A DNA stretch of 64,000 nucleotides from Bacteroidales bacterium (GCA_015060335.1 SUYR01000010.1:1-64000); one strand, 5' to 3'. Shown: positions 7,118-16,530, counted from the stretch's first letter. The notes: generated from the sequence alone by a model not told the origin. Made by a program: numbers and translations.

Positions 7118-9667
7118 TTGGAAGAAAGAAGAACAGTTATAGATACTCGATTGGAGCAGAAGATAGGATTTGACCGTATCAGGAAGATCATATCTGACAG
7201 ATGCTCTACTTCATATGCCGCCGAGAGGACGGCAACCGAGACATTCTCCACCAAGGAGGGACAGATCCGCAAACGTCTGCTTCTGACAGACGAGATGAGA
7301 CTCATAATGATGTTTGAGGACAGTTTTCCCTCAGGGGGATTCATAGACTGCATCGATTTCCTCAAGCCGCTGGAGAATCCGTCTTCGGCTATCGATCTTG
7401 TGTCGCTGCGCAAGCTCCGCACCATGCTGGACACACTGAGAAAGGTTACCAACTTTTTTGAAGGCATCAAGGAAGGGATATACCCGAACCTCAAGAGGAT
7501 GTCTGCCCATGTGATGAACTTCCCTGAGGTGCAGAGAAGGATCGATGTGATTGTGGACAGATATGGAGACGTAAAGGATACGGCTTCGGATGCTCTTTAT
7601 GAGATACGAAAGTCTCTGCACGAGAAGGAGGGGGCCATATCACGCCGTATGAGCGCCATCTTGAAGAGAGCTCAGGAGGAAGGTATCGTTGACAGCGATG
7701 CCGGCGTATCCGTTCGTGACGGAAAGATGCTCATCCCGGTAAGTGCAGCGAACAAGAAAAAGATCGCGGGATTCATATATGACGAGTCAGCTACAGGAAA
7801 GACCGCATTCATCGAGCCCGCCGAGGTAGTGGAGCTGGATAACCAGATCAAGGAACTGCGTTTTTCCGAGCAGAGGGAGATTCTGCGCATCCTGCTTGAG
7901 TTTACGGATTTTCTCCGTCCTTATATTCCGGACCTTCTGAGCGGAGCGAGATATCTCGGAGAGATAGACTTCATAATGGCAAAGGCACAGGTAGCCCTGG
8001 ATTTCATTGCGGGAATGCCGGTTATATCCGATAACGGGGAGCTGAATCTGCGCAAGGCAAGACATCCGCTTCTGGAAAGAACTCTGCGAAAGGAGAAGAA
8101 GACAATCGTACCTCTTACTGTCACTCTGACTCCTCAAAAGCACATTCTGCTCATATCCGGTCCTAACGCAGGAGGAAAATCCGTATGCCTGAAGACTGTA
8201 GGACTGCTTCAATATATGTTCCAATGGGGAATGCTCATACCGACTTCGGAAGCCTCTGAGCTTCCCGTGTTCGACAGGATAATGGTGAGCATAGGAGATG
8301 ACCAGTCCATTGATAATGACCTGAGTACATACAGTTCGTTCCTTGTGGATATGAAGACAATGCTGGCTGCAGCAGATTCGCGTACGCTTGTGCTTATCGA
8401 TGAGTTCGGAAGCGGTACCGAGCCGGCTGCCGGAGGAGCCATTGCAGAGGCCATATTGAGCGAGTTCGACAAACGTGGCATATATGGAGTGATCACCACT
8501 CACTACACCAACCTGAAGCTGTATGCCTCTGCAGACACCGGGGTGATGAACGGGGCGATGATGTTCGATGTGAAGAATATCGCACCGATGTTCAAACTGG
8601 AGATGGGCCTGCCGGGCAATTCATTTGCATTTGAGCTTGCACGCAAGATGGGAATGCCGGAAGCGGTGATAAAGGATGCAGAAGCACGCGCAGGAGAAGA
8701 GTTCGTGGGTATCGAAAGGAACCTGCGCAAGATTGCCCGCAACAGAAAGGCTCTGGACGAGAAACTCGAAAGGATAAAGCATACCGACAAGACACTTGAG
8801 AACATAACTGACAAGTACCAGAAGGAACTTCAGCAGATAAAGCAGACAAAGAAGGAGATACTCGACCAGGCAAAGAAGGAGGCGGAGGAGATAATCAGGA
8901 GTGCAAACCGCCAGGTAGAGAACACTATCAGGACCATCAAGGAGTCCCAGGCAGAGAAGGAGACCACCCAGGAGGCACGAAAGGAGCTGAGCGGATTCAT
9001 GTCGCTGCTGGCTGCAAGGAAGGAGAAGGAACAGAAGGAGAAGGACGACTATATAGAGAAGAAGATCAAGCAGCTCGATGCCAGAAAGGAAAGGCAGAGG
9101 CAGAGAAAGGCACAGAAAGCTGACCAAAAGGCGGCTCAGGAGGCACTTGAGATACTGGCGGAGCAGCAGAGACTCGAGGCGTTCAAGTCCGCACCGCTGA
9201 AAGTAGGTGAAAAGGTGCGTGTCAAAGAGAACGGTATGGTGGGAGAGGTAACCAAGGTCTCAGCCAAGGCCGCTGTAGTGATCATCGGCAATATCAGCAG
9301 CAAGATGCCGCTTGACAAGATAGAAAGGATCACATCCAACGAATACAAGGCAGCTGTCAAGGAGACTTCAAGGCCGGTGTCTTCCATCAGGATAGATTCT
9401 GCAATCACTGAGAGAAAACTCAATTTCAAGACGGAAATAGACATACGTGGAGCACGTCTGAGTGACGCACTCGACCAGGTGAACAGATATGTGGACGATG
9501 CCATAATGCTTGGAGTGGGCAGTGTGCGTATCATTCACGGCAAGGGCACAGGAGTGCTTCGTGACGAGATACAGAAACTGCTCAGGACGGTGCCGGGAGT
9601 GGCATCTGCAAAGGACGAGCATATCCAGCTCGGTGGAAGCGGAGTAACCGTAGTTACATTTGAATGA
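7118..9667 (+). CDS. mutS2: MutS2-family ATPase/endonuclease
   Basis: This 849-residue protein starts at a TTG (7118-7120) preceded by AAGGAGG (7104-7110) at good spacing; no ATG start fits. Domains in order are a MutS core and clamp region, an ABC-type ATPase with Walker A GPNAGGKS (about residue 348), STYSSFLVDM and Walker B LIDEFGSGTEP, a long charged coiled coil (about 520-680), a KOW-like segment and a C-terminal Smr nuclease domain (about 775-849, DIRGARLSDA and IIHGKGTGVLR). MutS2 proteins suppress homologous recombination and, in Bacillus, rescue collided ribosomes. There is no mismatch-recognition domain, which separates it from MutS. It overlaps the next gene by 4 bp. Confidence 0.95.
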   Translation: MEERRTVIDTRLEQKIGFDRIRKIISDRCSTSYAAERTATETFSTKEGQIRKRLLLTDEMRLIMMFEDSFPSGGFIDCIDFLKPLENPSSAIDLVSLRKLRTMLDTLRKVTNFFEGIKEGIYPNLKRMSAHVMNFPEVQRRIDVIVDRYGDVKDTASDALYEIRKSLHEKEGAISRRMSAILKRAQEEGIVDSDAGVSVRDGKMLIPVSAANKKKIAGFIYDESATGKTAFIEPAEVVELDNQIKELRFSEQREILRILLEFTDFLRPYIPDLLSGARYLGEIDFIMAKAQVALDFIAGMPVISDNGELNLRKARHPLLERTLRKEKKTIVPLTVTLTPQKHILLISGPNAGGKSVCLKTVGLLQYMFQWGMLIPTSEASELPVFDRIMVSIGDDQSIDNDLSTYSSFLVDMKTMLAAADSRTLVLIDEFGSGTEPAAGGAIAEAILSEFDKRGIYGVITTHYTNLKLYASADTGVMNGAMMFDVKNIAPMFKLEMGLPGNSFAFELARKMGMPEAVIKDAEARAGEEFVGIERNLRKIARNRKALDEKLERIKHTDKTLENITDKYQKELQQIKQTKKEILDQAKKEAEEIIRSANRQVENTIRTIKESQAEKETTQEARKELSGFMSLLAARKEKEQKEKDDYIEKKIKQLDARKERQRQRKAQKADQKAAQEALEILAEQQRLEAFKSAPLKVGEKVRVKENGMVGEVTKVSAKAAVVIIGNISSKMPLDKIERITSNEYKAAVKETSRPVSSIRIDSAITERKLNFKTEIDIRGARLSDALDQVNRYVDDAIMLGVGSVRIIHGKGTGVLRDEIQKLLRTVPGVASAKDEHIQLGGSGVTVVTFE

Positions 9668-10077
9668 TTATGAAAAACACGTTTATTTTAGCGGTCGTCG
9701 CCATGATTCTGGCCGGATGTTTCGGAGGGAAGAGTACAGAGCTTGGCCCTGGAGAAGTTGTCCAGGAATATTATAAGGCAATCTGCTCCGGCGATTTTGG
9801 CAAGGCGGCAAGCCTGTGCGACACCATATATATGACGGGACATATAGAAGAAGTCCGCAACGTATGGGAACAGCAGGACAGCACCATTACCGCCATCATC
9901 GCTGACATATTGTCAGAAACAGAGGTAGAGATCACTGACATACAGAAAGACGGAGACAACAGGAATGTATTCTACAAACTGGCGAATCCGTCATATGAAG
10001 GTAAGGAAGAAATCGCAGTCGTAGGAAATGAGGAGGGAGAATGGAAAATAAAGTCAATAATCACAGACAGACAATAG
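9664..10077 (+). CDS. small DUF4878-like lipoprotein
   Basis: This 137-residue protein has a lipoprotein signal peptide with lipobox LAGC (Cys near residue 19). The mature part, with GEVVQEYYKAICSGDFGKA and a C-terminal GEWKI strand, resembles the DUF4878/lumazine-binding-like fold of small secreted proteins built like NTF2. No catalytic residues are apparent and the function is unknown. It overlaps the mutS2 stop by 4 bp (ATGA) and overlaps the start of yraN by 37 bp, so it is translated within this operon. An internal ATG two codons in (9670) is an equally possible start. Confidence 0.75.
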   Translation: MIMKNTFILAVVAMILAGCFGGKSTELGPGEVVQEYYKAICSGDFGKAASLCDTIYMTGHIEEVRNVWEQQDSTITAIIADILSETEVEITDIQKDGDNRNVFYKLANPSYEGKEEIAVVGNEEGEWKIKSIITDRQ

Positions 10078-10433
10078 GCAGGCTGGGAGAAGATATTGCC
10101 TGCAGCTATCTGGAAGGCATCGGGCACACGATACTGGAGAGAAACTGGAGGGGCGGACATCTTGAGATTGACATAATTTCAGTAAGCTCGGATGGAATAC
10201 ATTTTGTAGAGGTAAAGGCCCGCAAGAGCAGTATCCAGGCCCCGCCGCAGGACAATGTGGGAGCTGTAAAGCAGAAAAGGATAGCCAGAGCTGCCCTGAA
10301 GTATCTCAACACAAAGAGCGGATTGCCACGCAGGGATATGGAGTGCTTTTTTGATGTGGTGGCTGTGACTTTCGAGGCGGACGGATATCATGTGGAGTGG
10401 ATACCGCAAGCGTTTACTCCTTTATATATATAG
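10041..10433 (+). CDS. YraN/UPF0102-family putative endonuclease
   Basis: This 130-residue protein has the YraN pattern of a small PD-(D/E)XK fold: GRLGEDIACSYLE, ILERNWR, EIDIIS (Asp) and FVEVKARKS (the ExK pair). The family is widespread but of unproven function; a role in recombination or nucleic acid processing is inferred from fold. Its start lies 37 bp inside the preceding gene and is preceded by GAGGGAG, which supports it. It ends the co-directional run before the 110-bp gap that carries a dispersed repeat. Confidence 0.85.
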   Translation: MENKVNNHRQTIGRLGEDIACSYLEGIGHTILERNWRGGHLEIDIISVSSDGIHFVEVKARKSSIQAPPQDNVGAVKQKRIARAALKYLNTKSGLPRRDMECFFDVVAVTFEADGYHVEWIPQAFTPLYI

Positions 10434-10441
10434 TGTCAACG

Positions 10442-10514
10442 ACTGCCATGTGACATAACCGACTGTCATGCCGAGCATGGTCTGATTGTCATGTCGAGTG
10501 CAGTCGAGACATCT
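10442..10514. repeat. intergenic TGTCATG...GAGACATCT-type dispersed repeat
   Basis: The gap between yraN and the mannose-1-phosphate gene holds two degenerate units, TGTCATGCCGAGCATGG and TGTCATGTCGAGTGCAG followed by TCGAGACATCT. Repeats of this kind (TGTCAT-x-GAG-CGCAGTCGA-x-ACATCT) occur in many copies in Bacteroidota genomes, from general knowledge. ATGTC and GACAT ends can pair. No second copy was found in this window. Confidence 0.45.
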
Positions 10515-10543
10515 AAAATGAAAACAATAAAAACTGATAACTG

Positions 10544-11641
10544 ATGAATACAAACAATTGCTATTGCGTCATCATGGCGGGTGGAGCAGGAACTCGTTTC
10601 TGGCCTGTCAGCAGAGTGGCAAGGCCGAAACAGTTTCTCGATGTTGCCGAAACTGGAAAGACTTTCATAAGGCACACATACGACAGAATGTTGAAGATCA
10701 TCCCGAAGGACAATATCCTCATCGTGACAGCGGGCAGATACCGCGACCTTGTCATGGAGCAGATCCCTGAGCTGGAAAGTCACAATCTCCTGCTCGAGCC
10801 ATATGCAAAAAACACTGCTCCAAGTACCATATATGCCACATATACCCTTCTCAAAAGGAATCCTGACGCACATTTCATGGTGATGCCGTCCGACTATATC
10901 ATCGAAAACGAAGAAATGTTTGCGAATACAGTAAAGGATGCGTTCGAATATGTTGAGAAGAACGACGTTCTCCTTACATTCGGAGTTGTCCCTACGAGGC
11001 CGGACACCAATTATGGATATGCACAGGTATGCGGAGGAAGGGATGCCCTTATGAGCAACGAGCCTGTAAAGGTCAAGACATTTACCGAGAAACCCGACAA
11101 GGCATTGGCAAAGATATTCCTCGGCTCAGGTGAATTCCTATGGAATGCCGGTATGTTCCTTTGGAAGGCAGAGACCATCCGCAAGGAGATGGAAAAGCAC
11201 CTTCCACAGGTGACGGGGCTGTTCAAGGGATGGGAGCATGCTCTCGGGACAGGTGTAGAGGAAGAGTTTGTCAGAAAGGCCTTTGCAGACTGTATGAATG
11301 TGTCGCTTGCCTATGGAGTGATGGAAAAGACAGACATGGCATGGATATATCCGGTGCAGTTCGACTGGCAGGATGTCGGCACATGGGAGTCATTATACAA
11401 CTACCTCACCGACAGAGACGAAGCCAAGAATGCATTCAGCGCAGGGAAAGTACTTGCGGAAGATTCAAAGGACACGATGGTCATATCACCGGAAAAGAAG
11501 AAGCTCATCGCAATCAAGGGACTTGAAGACTATATCGTGGTCGATACGGAGGACGTGCTTCTGATATGCCCTAAAGACGACAAGAAGTTCAAGGACTTCA
11601 TCTCACAGATAGCAATGCCTGAATTTGAAAAATACAGATAA
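10544..11641 (+). CDS. manC: mannose-1-phosphate guanylyltransferase
   Basis: This 365-residue protein carries the nucleotidyltransferase signature MAGGAGTRFWPVSRVARPKQFLD with the pyrophosphorylase GxGxRxxPxx-K pattern, then MVMPSDYII, FTEKPD and WNAGMFLWKA. It should make GDP-mannose from mannose-1-phosphate and GTP for GDP-mannose or GDP-fucose dependent glycan synthesis. The fused phosphomannose-isomerase domain of long ManC proteins is absent, so this is the short, monofunctional form. It is followed 3 bp later by the YqeY gene, implying one transcript. Confidence 0.92.
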   Translation: MNTNNCYCVIMAGGAGTRFWPVSRVARPKQFLDVAETGKTFIRHTYDRMLKIIPKDNILIVTAGRYRDLVMEQIPELESHNLLLEPYAKNTAPSTIYATYTLLKRNPDAHFMVMPSDYIIENEEMFANTVKDAFEYVEKNDVLLTFGVVPTRPDTNYGYAQVCGGRDALMSNEPVKVKTFTEKPDKALAKIFLGSGEFLWNAGMFLWKAETIRKEMEKHLPQVTGLFKGWEHALGTGVEEEFVRKAFADCMNVSLAYGVMEKTDMAWIYPVQFDWQDVGTWESLYNYLTDRDEAKNAFSAGKVLAEDSKDTMVISPEKKKLIAIKGLEDYIVVDTEDVLLICPKDDKKFKDFISQIAMPEFEKYR

Positions 11642-11644
11642 GAT

Positions 11645-12088
11645 ATGGAAAAACGAATACAGACCGACATGGTGTCGGCAATGAAAGAGAAGAATGCGGT
11701 AAGACTCGCATCGCTCAGAGCCATCAAGGCAGCCATCCTCCTTGCAAAGACTGCAGAGGGCGGAAACGGAGAGGTCACTGACCAGGAAATCGTAAAGATA
11801 ATCCAGAAACTGGTGAAGCAGCGCAAGGAAAGCGCACAGCAGTACACGGATGCAGGTCGTCCTGAACTTGCGGCAAACGAGCTTGCTGAGGCTGCTGAAA
11901 TGGAGGTATATCTCCCTAAGCAGCTATCCGAAGAGGAAGTAAAGGCAGAACTCGAAAAGATAATTTCTGAAGTAGGAGCATCAAAGCCGTCAGATATGGG
12001 TAAGGTGATGGGCGTAGCTACAAAACGTCTCGCAGGACTTGCTGAGGGCAGACTGATCTCTACTCTCGTAAAGCAGATGCTCTCATAG
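11645..12088 (+). CDS. GatB/YqeY-domain protein
   Basis: This 147-residue protein matches the YqeY family (KRIQTDMVSAMKEKN, RLASLRAIKAA, GRPELAANELAEA and the C-terminal MGKVMGVATKRLAG). YqeY resembles the tail domain of GatB of the tRNA-dependent amidotransferase and may bind tRNA or assist amidation, but no activity is established. It lies 3 bp after manC and its last 6 bases overlap the 3' end of the convergent sulfatase-maturase gene. Confidence 0.9.
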   Translation: MEKRIQTDMVSAMKEKNAVRLASLRAIKAAILLAKTAEGGNGEVTDQEIVKIIQKLVKQRKESAQQYTDAGRPELAANELAEAAEMEVYLPKQLSEEEVKAELEKIISEVGASKPSDMGKVMGVATKRLAGLAEGRLISTLVKQMLS

Positions 12089-13312
12089 CTCGCTCATGAT
12101 ATCGGCAGGAGGACGGCCCTCGGACAGGAGCTGCTTCATCCGTTCCATATAGGGTGCCACATGGGAGAAGAACATATTATAACCATCACAGAGGGCATTC
12201 AGACCGGGCTCTCCGGAGTCAGTTCTGTTGAACCGATGCTTTGGACATTCACCGTGACATGCAAAATACCATCTGCATGTCACGCATTTTTTTGGCAGGC
12301 CGTTACGCTTGTCAATACCGAAGCGTATCTGTTTTTCGGATGCCATCAGAGTACGCAGGTCTGTCTCGAGGACATTGCCGATCCTGTAGTCTTCATATAC
12401 GAAATGATCGCAAGGATACAGGTCTCCGTTATGTTCTATGACAGAATTGCCTCCGCATGTCTGGGCGAAGGTACAAGTGCCGGGCTGTTCACCGCACCAC
12501 ATCGCCAGAGTTGAATCGAACTGATTGATGAACACACTGCCGACATCGTGGCGCACCCAATAATCAAAGATATCACAGAGAAACCTGCCGAAGCCCTCTG
12601 CGCTTACCGACCACGGAGCGATCTGTGAGCCTTCCTCGTCCGGGCTGACAATACGCCCGTCCTTTACATGCTCGAGTACGGGCATGAACTGGATGAATCT
12701 CGTGCCGGCCCTCTTGAGGAACTGATATATCTCCAGTCCTCGTCCCTCACTCTTGTGGTTGACCGTAGCCATGATATTATAATCTACCCCAGCCTTGTAC
12801 AGTTCCGCAATTCCCTTCACGACCCTTTCGGATGTCGAGCCGCCTCCCTTGCCCGCACGATAGCAGTCGTGGACATCTCTCGGTCCGTCAAGAGAGACTC
12901 CTATCAGGAAACCGTTCTCCCGAAAGAAAGCTGCCCATTCTGCCGTAACAAGAGTGGCGTTTGTCTGAAGAGCGTTGCGGATTCTCTTGCCGGAAGCATA
13001 TTTCTCCTGCAGCTGTATTGCCTTTCTATAGAAATCCAGACCCATCAGAAGAGGCTCTCCGCCATGCCAGTTGAAAAGAACTTCAGGAACATCATTCGCC
13101 GCGATGTATTCCCGAATGAACGTCTCCAGCATTTCATACGTCATACGTGGTTCCTTTCCACCATATATGTCCGCCTTATCCAGATAATAACAGTATCTGC
13201 ACCTCAGATTACAGAGCGACCCGGCAGGCTTTATCATTATATTGAAAGCCTGCGGGCCGGTAATTCTGACTGCATCCTGTAATGTCAGGGTATCCTTATG
13301 GTCCATATGCAT
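12083..13312 (-). CDS. anaerobic sulfatase-maturating enzyme (radical SAM, SPASM)
   Basis: The product has a radical-SAM cluster motif CNLRCRYC near the N-terminus and two auxiliary-cluster regions (CTFAQTCGG, YPCDHF, CVTCRWYFACHGECP), the pattern of anSME enzymes. These convert a Cys or Ser of sulfatases to formylglycine without oxygen. The frame opens at a TTG at 13327, but that codon lies inside the -7 promoter box, so the ATG at 13312 (or 13306) is the likely start; about 409 residues. It is convergent with the YqeY gene and overlaps it by 6 bp. No sulfatase is in the window, so it must act on enzymes encoded elsewhere, fitting use of sulfated mucin or glycosaminoglycans. Confidence 0.9.
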   Translation of the reverse strand: MHMDHKDTLTLQDAVRITGPQAFNIMIKPAGSLCNLRCRYCYYLDKADIYGGKEPRMTYEMLETFIREYIAANDVPEVLFNWHGGEPLLMGLDFYRKAIQLQEKYASGKRIRNALQTNATLVTAEWAAFFRENGFLIGVSLDGPRDVHDCYRAGKGGGSTSERVVKGIAELYKAGVDYNIMATVNHKSEGRGLEIYQFLKRAGTRFIQFMPVLEHVKDGRIVSPDEEGSQIAPWSVSAEGFGRFLCDIFDYWVRHDVGSVFINQFDSTLAMWCGEQPGTCTFAQTCGGNSVIEHNGDLYPCDHFVYEDYRIGNVLETDLRTLMASEKQIRFGIDKRNGLPKKCVTCRWYFACHGECPKHRFNRTDSGEPGLNALCDGYNMFFSHVAPYMERMKQLLSEGRPPADIMSEL

Positions 13313-13324
13313 GCGTACTTTGCA

Positions 13325-13332
13325 CAAATATA
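13325..13332 (-). promoter_or_regulatory. -7 box of the sulfatase-maturase gene
   Basis: Minus-strand TATATTTG matches the Bacteroidota -7 consensus and lies just upstream of the ATGs at 13312 and 13306. It excludes the TTG at 13327 as a start. No TTG -33 element at standard spacing is seen. Confidence 0.6.
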
Positions 13333-13436
13333 GACATTTTTCGGTTCAGTTCTGGCTACAATCCACCCATCGTGCCCGGAAACGGCCCGTTGCCCCTGAT
13401 TTCTGGCGGACTCGCTGCCGAAAACGCGCCTTGCTC

Positions 13437-13530
13437 CCTGGCGGCTAAAACGCTCACCATCAGCGCATTACAAAAACGCGATTCCCCCGCGGAGGGGAAT
13501 CGCATATTCAGAAAACGCTGAGAATCAGCG
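13437..13530. repeat. dispersed hairpin repeat, copy 1
   Basis: This stretch aligns without gaps to 46487-46580 (about 77 of 94 positions identical by eye). It has three small stems in a row: a weak CGCT...AGCG (13451-13465), GCGATTCCCC (13478-13487) with GGGGAATCGC (13494-13503), and CGCTGA (13516-13521) with TCAGCG (13525-13530). It lies between aspS and the sulfatase maturase, about 125 bp upstream of the latter's start. It has the form of a REP-like or small non-autonomous mobile repeat. Confidence 0.7.
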
Positions 13531-13556
13531 GATTAGGCGGCAGGCCGGGAATGCTA

Positions 13557-13607
13557 TTATTTGAGCAGGGCCTTGAGGGATTCGGCTGTCAGTTTCCTGA
13601 AGCCCAT
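13557..13607 (-). CDS. possible 16-residue leader or vestigial peptide after aspS
   Basis: An ATG at 13607 reads MGFRKLTAESLKALLK and stops at 13557. AAGGAG, within the last codons of aspS, lies just upstream at plausible spacing, so translation coupled to aspS is conceivable. No family is recognised, and a random ORF of this length is easily expected; the Shine-Dalgarno is the only support. Confidence 0.25.
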   Translation of the reverse strand: MGFRKLTAESLKALLK

Positions 13608-13610
13608 AGA

Positions 13611-15383
13611 CTACTCCTTATGCTCTGCCTTTGATTCGAGGAAGAGCTCGTCCATCTGTTCCTGATCTATATATGACGGAGAGTCGATCATCACGTCGCG
13701 TCCCTGGTTGTTCTTAGGGAATGCGATGTAGTCGCGGATTGTTTCCTGACCGCCGAAGAGCGAGCATACTCGGTCGAAACCGAATGCAAGTCCTCCGTGA
13801 GGTGGAGCACCGAACTTGAAGGCGTTGATGATGAAGCCGAACTTGTATTCAGCGTCTTCCTTGCTGATGCCGAGTACCTCGAACATACGCTCCTGCATTG
13901 CAGCTTCGTGAATACGGATAGATCCTCCACCGAGCTCTGTGCCGTTGAGAACGAAGTCGTATGCGTTTGCACATACCTTCTCAAGATCTTCCTTCTTGTC
14001 GCTGTAGAAGAGTTCGAGATGTTCAGGCTTAGGAGCTGTGAACGGATGATGCATTGCATAGAAACGCTGAGTCTCGTCGTCCCACTCCACAAGAGGGAAA
14101 TCTACCACCCAAAGAGGTGCAAAGTTGAACGGATCCCTGAGACCGAGACGGTTACCCATCTCTATACGGAGTACTCCGAGCATTGTCTGGGTCTTTCTCT
14201 TTGCGCCGCAAAGGACTAGCATCATGTCTCCCTTCTTAGCACCGAGACGGTCTGCAACAGCCTGCAGCTGCTCAGGAGTATAGAACTTGTCGATCGAGGA
14301 CTTGATGCTACCGTCTTCGTTAATCTTGATGTAAACGAGGCCCTTTGCTCCTACCTGAGGTCTCTTTACCCACTCTGTAATCTCATCGATCTGCTTACGC
14401 GTATAGCCTGCAGTTCCCTCAACGTTGATTGCACCGATATAGTCCACCCCGTCAAAGACAGAGAAACCATAACCTTTCACAAGGTCGGTGATCTCATGGA
14501 TCTTCATGTCGAATCGGATGTCCGGCTTGTCGCTTCCATAGAAGTCCATTGCGTCATACCAGCTCATGCGAGGAATACGCTCTGCAATCTCAACGTTCAG
14601 GACGTTCTTGAAGAGGGTTCTCATCATGCCCTCGAATGTGTTCAGAACATCCTCCTGCTCAACGAACGACATCTCGCAGTCGATCTGTGTGAACTCAGGC
14701 TGGCGGTCTGCACGGAGGTCCTCGTCACGGAAGCAGCGTACGATCTGGAAGTAACGGTCGTAGCCTGCCACCATAAGGAGCTGCTTGAAAGTCTGCGGTG
14801 ACTGAGGGAGTGCATAGAACTGACCCGGATTCATGCGTGAAGGCACCACGAAGTCACGTGCTCCCTCAGGAGTCGATTTGATCAGGTAAGGAGTCTCGAT
14901 CTCGAGGAAGTTCTGAGAGTCGAGGTAGTTGCGCACCTCGTGAGCGATCTGATGACGGATCTTGAGAGCCTTCTGAAGCGGATTTCTGCGAAGGTCGAGG
15001 TAACGGTACTTTGCACGGAGTTCTTCTCCTCCGTCACTCTCGTCCTCTATGGTGAAAGGAGGAGTGTTTGCCTTGTTGAGCACCTTGATCTCGCTGAGCA
15101 CGATCTCGATGTCTCCAGTAGGCATCTTAGGGTTCTTGCTCTGACGCTCGACTACCTCTCCTGTTACCTGGAGCACCCATTCGCGTCCAAGACTTGAAGC
15201 TGTCTCCACCAGCTCTGCAGCCGCATGAGCATCCACTACAAGCTGAGTGATGCCATAACGGTCTCTGAGGTCAACGAATGTCATACCGCCAAGTTTTCTT
15301 GACTTCTGTACCCATCCCGCCAAAGTCACGCTCTGGCCTACATTTTCAATGCGGAGTTCTCCGCAGGTGTGTGTTCTATACAT
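13611..15383 (-). CDS. aspS: aspartyl-tRNA synthetase
   Basis: This 590-residue class II synthetase charges tRNA-Asp. It has the N-terminal OB-fold anticodon-binding domain ([20 protein letters not shown]), the class II motif 2 region ([21 protein letters not shown], an exact AspRS pattern), the bacterial insertion domain and motif 3 (GLAFGFDRV). Length is standard for bacterial AspRS. It has its own promoter, which overlaps the end of the DUF4838 gene upstream. Confidence 0.97.
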   Translation of the reverse strand: MYRTHTCGELRIENVGQSVTLAGWVQKSRKLGGMTFVDLRDRYGITQLVVDAHAAAELVETASSLGREWVLQVTGEVVERQSKNPKMPTGDIEIVLSEIKVLNKANTPPFTIEDESDGGEELRAKYRYLDLRRNPLQKALKIRHQIAHEVRNYLDSQNFLEIETPYLIKSTPEGARDFVVPSRMNPGQFYALPQSPQTFKQLLMVAGYDRYFQIVRCFRDEDLRADRQPEFTQIDCEMSFVEQEDVLNTFEGMMRTLFKNVLNVEIAERIPRMSWYDAMDFYGSDKPDIRFDMKIHEITDLVKGYGFSVFDGVDYIGAINVEGTAGYTRKQIDEITEWVKRPQVGAKGLVYIKINEDGSIKSSIDKFYTPEQLQAVADRLGAKKGDMMLVLCGAKRKTQTMLGVLRIEMGNRLGLRDPFNFAPLWVVDFPLVEWDDETQRFYAMHHPFTAPKPEHLELFYSDKKEDLEKVCANAYDFVLNGTELGGGSIRIHEAAMQERMFEVLGISKEDAEYKFGFIINAFKFGAPPHGGLAFGFDRVCSLFGGQETIRDYIAFPKNNQGRDVMIDSPSYIDQEQMDELFLESKAEHKE

Positions 15384-15413
15384 ATATTGCTGAGTTATTT
15401 CCTAAAAATCCCA

Positions 15414-15421
15414 CAAAAGTA
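15414..15421 (-). promoter_or_regulatory. -7 box of aspS
   Basis: Minus-strand TACTTTTG fits TAnnTTTG and lies about 30 bp upstream of the aspS ATG, in the gap after the DUF4838 gene. No convincing -33 TTG is visible. Confidence 0.5.
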
Positions 15422-15439
15422 ATCATTTTTATTTAATAA

Positions 15440-16471
15440 CTACTTCTCAGCAGACAGTCCGTCAATATATTCCTGCAGACAGCCGGTATCCGGATACTTT
15501 CTGAAATATGTCGAGTCCATATACACAGCAAATGAAGTCACATTCCTGATGCCGTATCCGGCATAGGTATCAATATCTGCCTCAAACACCTCACGGTTCC
15601 ATGGGAGCTGTACGGCAGGCTTCTTCCACCTGCTGAAAAGAGACACGTCAAGCCAGTACTCCAGCACTACGGCATCCTCTGCCGGGAACACCTTGAGATT
15701 ATCTTCAAGATACTTGACGATTTCACCATGGGTGACAGATCCGTTCAGAAGTGCAGGAGCCTCTTTGTCAGACAGAGGGCGGTCCCATGTACGGTCAATC
15801 GGAGCAAACTCCAGGAAGATTCCCTCTGCCGGCTTTACCTTGACCGGAGCAGACATGGAGTTTGAATAACACAGATGAGCAAGCTTTGCCTGCGGATCCA
15901 CCTTACGGATAGCCTCGATCATCCTGTTCTCTATGATAAGAGCCTGCTCGCTGACAGAATATTCCTTGCATTTCGGGCAATAGCATGTCTCCTTTCCGTC
16001 ATCAAGCCAGAAATAATATCTGTGATTGTCAGACGGCAGCAATGCAGCAAACTCGGCAGCCTTGGCAGCAATCAGATCCAAAGCCTTCTCCGAATGGACA
16101 CAGCAGTTGCAATCCTGTGACCTCACTCCCTCCTTGTTCATCCTGAACATATCCGGGTCCTGCTCGAACAGCTCGCGAGGCAGAAGCTCGGACATGGCGT
16201 GAATCTGGTGTTCCACATTAATACCATACTTGCGGCAGCCTTCCAGAAACGCCTTTCCGTTCTCAGACTGAATGAACTCCAGCACCTGTCCCGGATGCAT
16301 ATGCGTTCCAATGGTATTGATACCATGTTTGTGCGCCAGTTCCGGCCAATCCATGGTATTAAGGTCATCAACATGAAGAATCAGACCCTTCATCTGCCAA
16401 TGCTGCTCACCGGCAGATGCACATCCTGACAGCATCAATATCAGGACGATCAGCTTAAACAGTGATTTCAT
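15440..16471 (-). CDS. DUF4838-like lipoprotein, possible glycoside-hydrolase-like
   Basis: This 343-residue protein has a lipoprotein signal peptide (LMLSGC, Cys near residue 17). Beyond it lies a TIM-barrel-like sequence with WLDDGKETCYCPKCKEYS and the nearby SQDCNCC; the CxCxxC pattern followed by SEQAL recalls the DUF4838 family found with alpha-glucuronidase-like barrels in Bacteroidota. The catalytic role is unknown; acidic candidates are the DD of the WLDDGKE segment and FLEFAPIDR. It is the last gene of PUL 1 but is separated from GH20 by a hairpin, so it may be expressed at a different level. Confidence 0.65.
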   Translation of the reverse strand: MKSLFKLIVLILMLSGCASAGEQHWQMKGLILHVDDLNTMDWPELAHKHGINTIGTHMHPGQVLEFIQSENGKAFLEGCRKYGINVEHQIHAMSELLPRELFEQDPDMFRMNKEGVRSQDCNCCVHSEKALDLIAAKAAEFAALLPSDNHRYYFWLDDGKETCYCPKCKEYSVSEQALIIENRMIEAIRKVDPQAKLAHLCYSNSMSAPVKVKPAEGIFLEFAPIDRTWDRPLSDKEAPALLNGSVTHGEIVKYLEDNLKVFPAEDAVVLEYWLDVSLFSRWKKPAVQLPWNREVFEADIDTYAGYGIRNVTSFAVYMDSTYFRKYPDTGCLQEYIDGLSAEK

Positions 16472-16530
16472 TATTAAAGTAGTTATGATCAGACCTGCAA
16501 GTTATTAAAAAATTTATGATTACACAAGCA

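Noticed and set aside
6448..7494. 348-residue minus-strand frame opposite cdaA and mutS2
   Set aside because: It lies wholly antisense to two clear genes, is Ser/Ile/Leu-rich with no domain or promoter, and its codons follow the opposite strand's third-position bias.
15440..16471. Cys-rich DUF4838-like protein considered as a metalloenzyme or radical-SAM protein
   Set aside because: The Cys spacing is not CxxxCxxC, and a lipoprotein signal puts it outside the cytoplasm.
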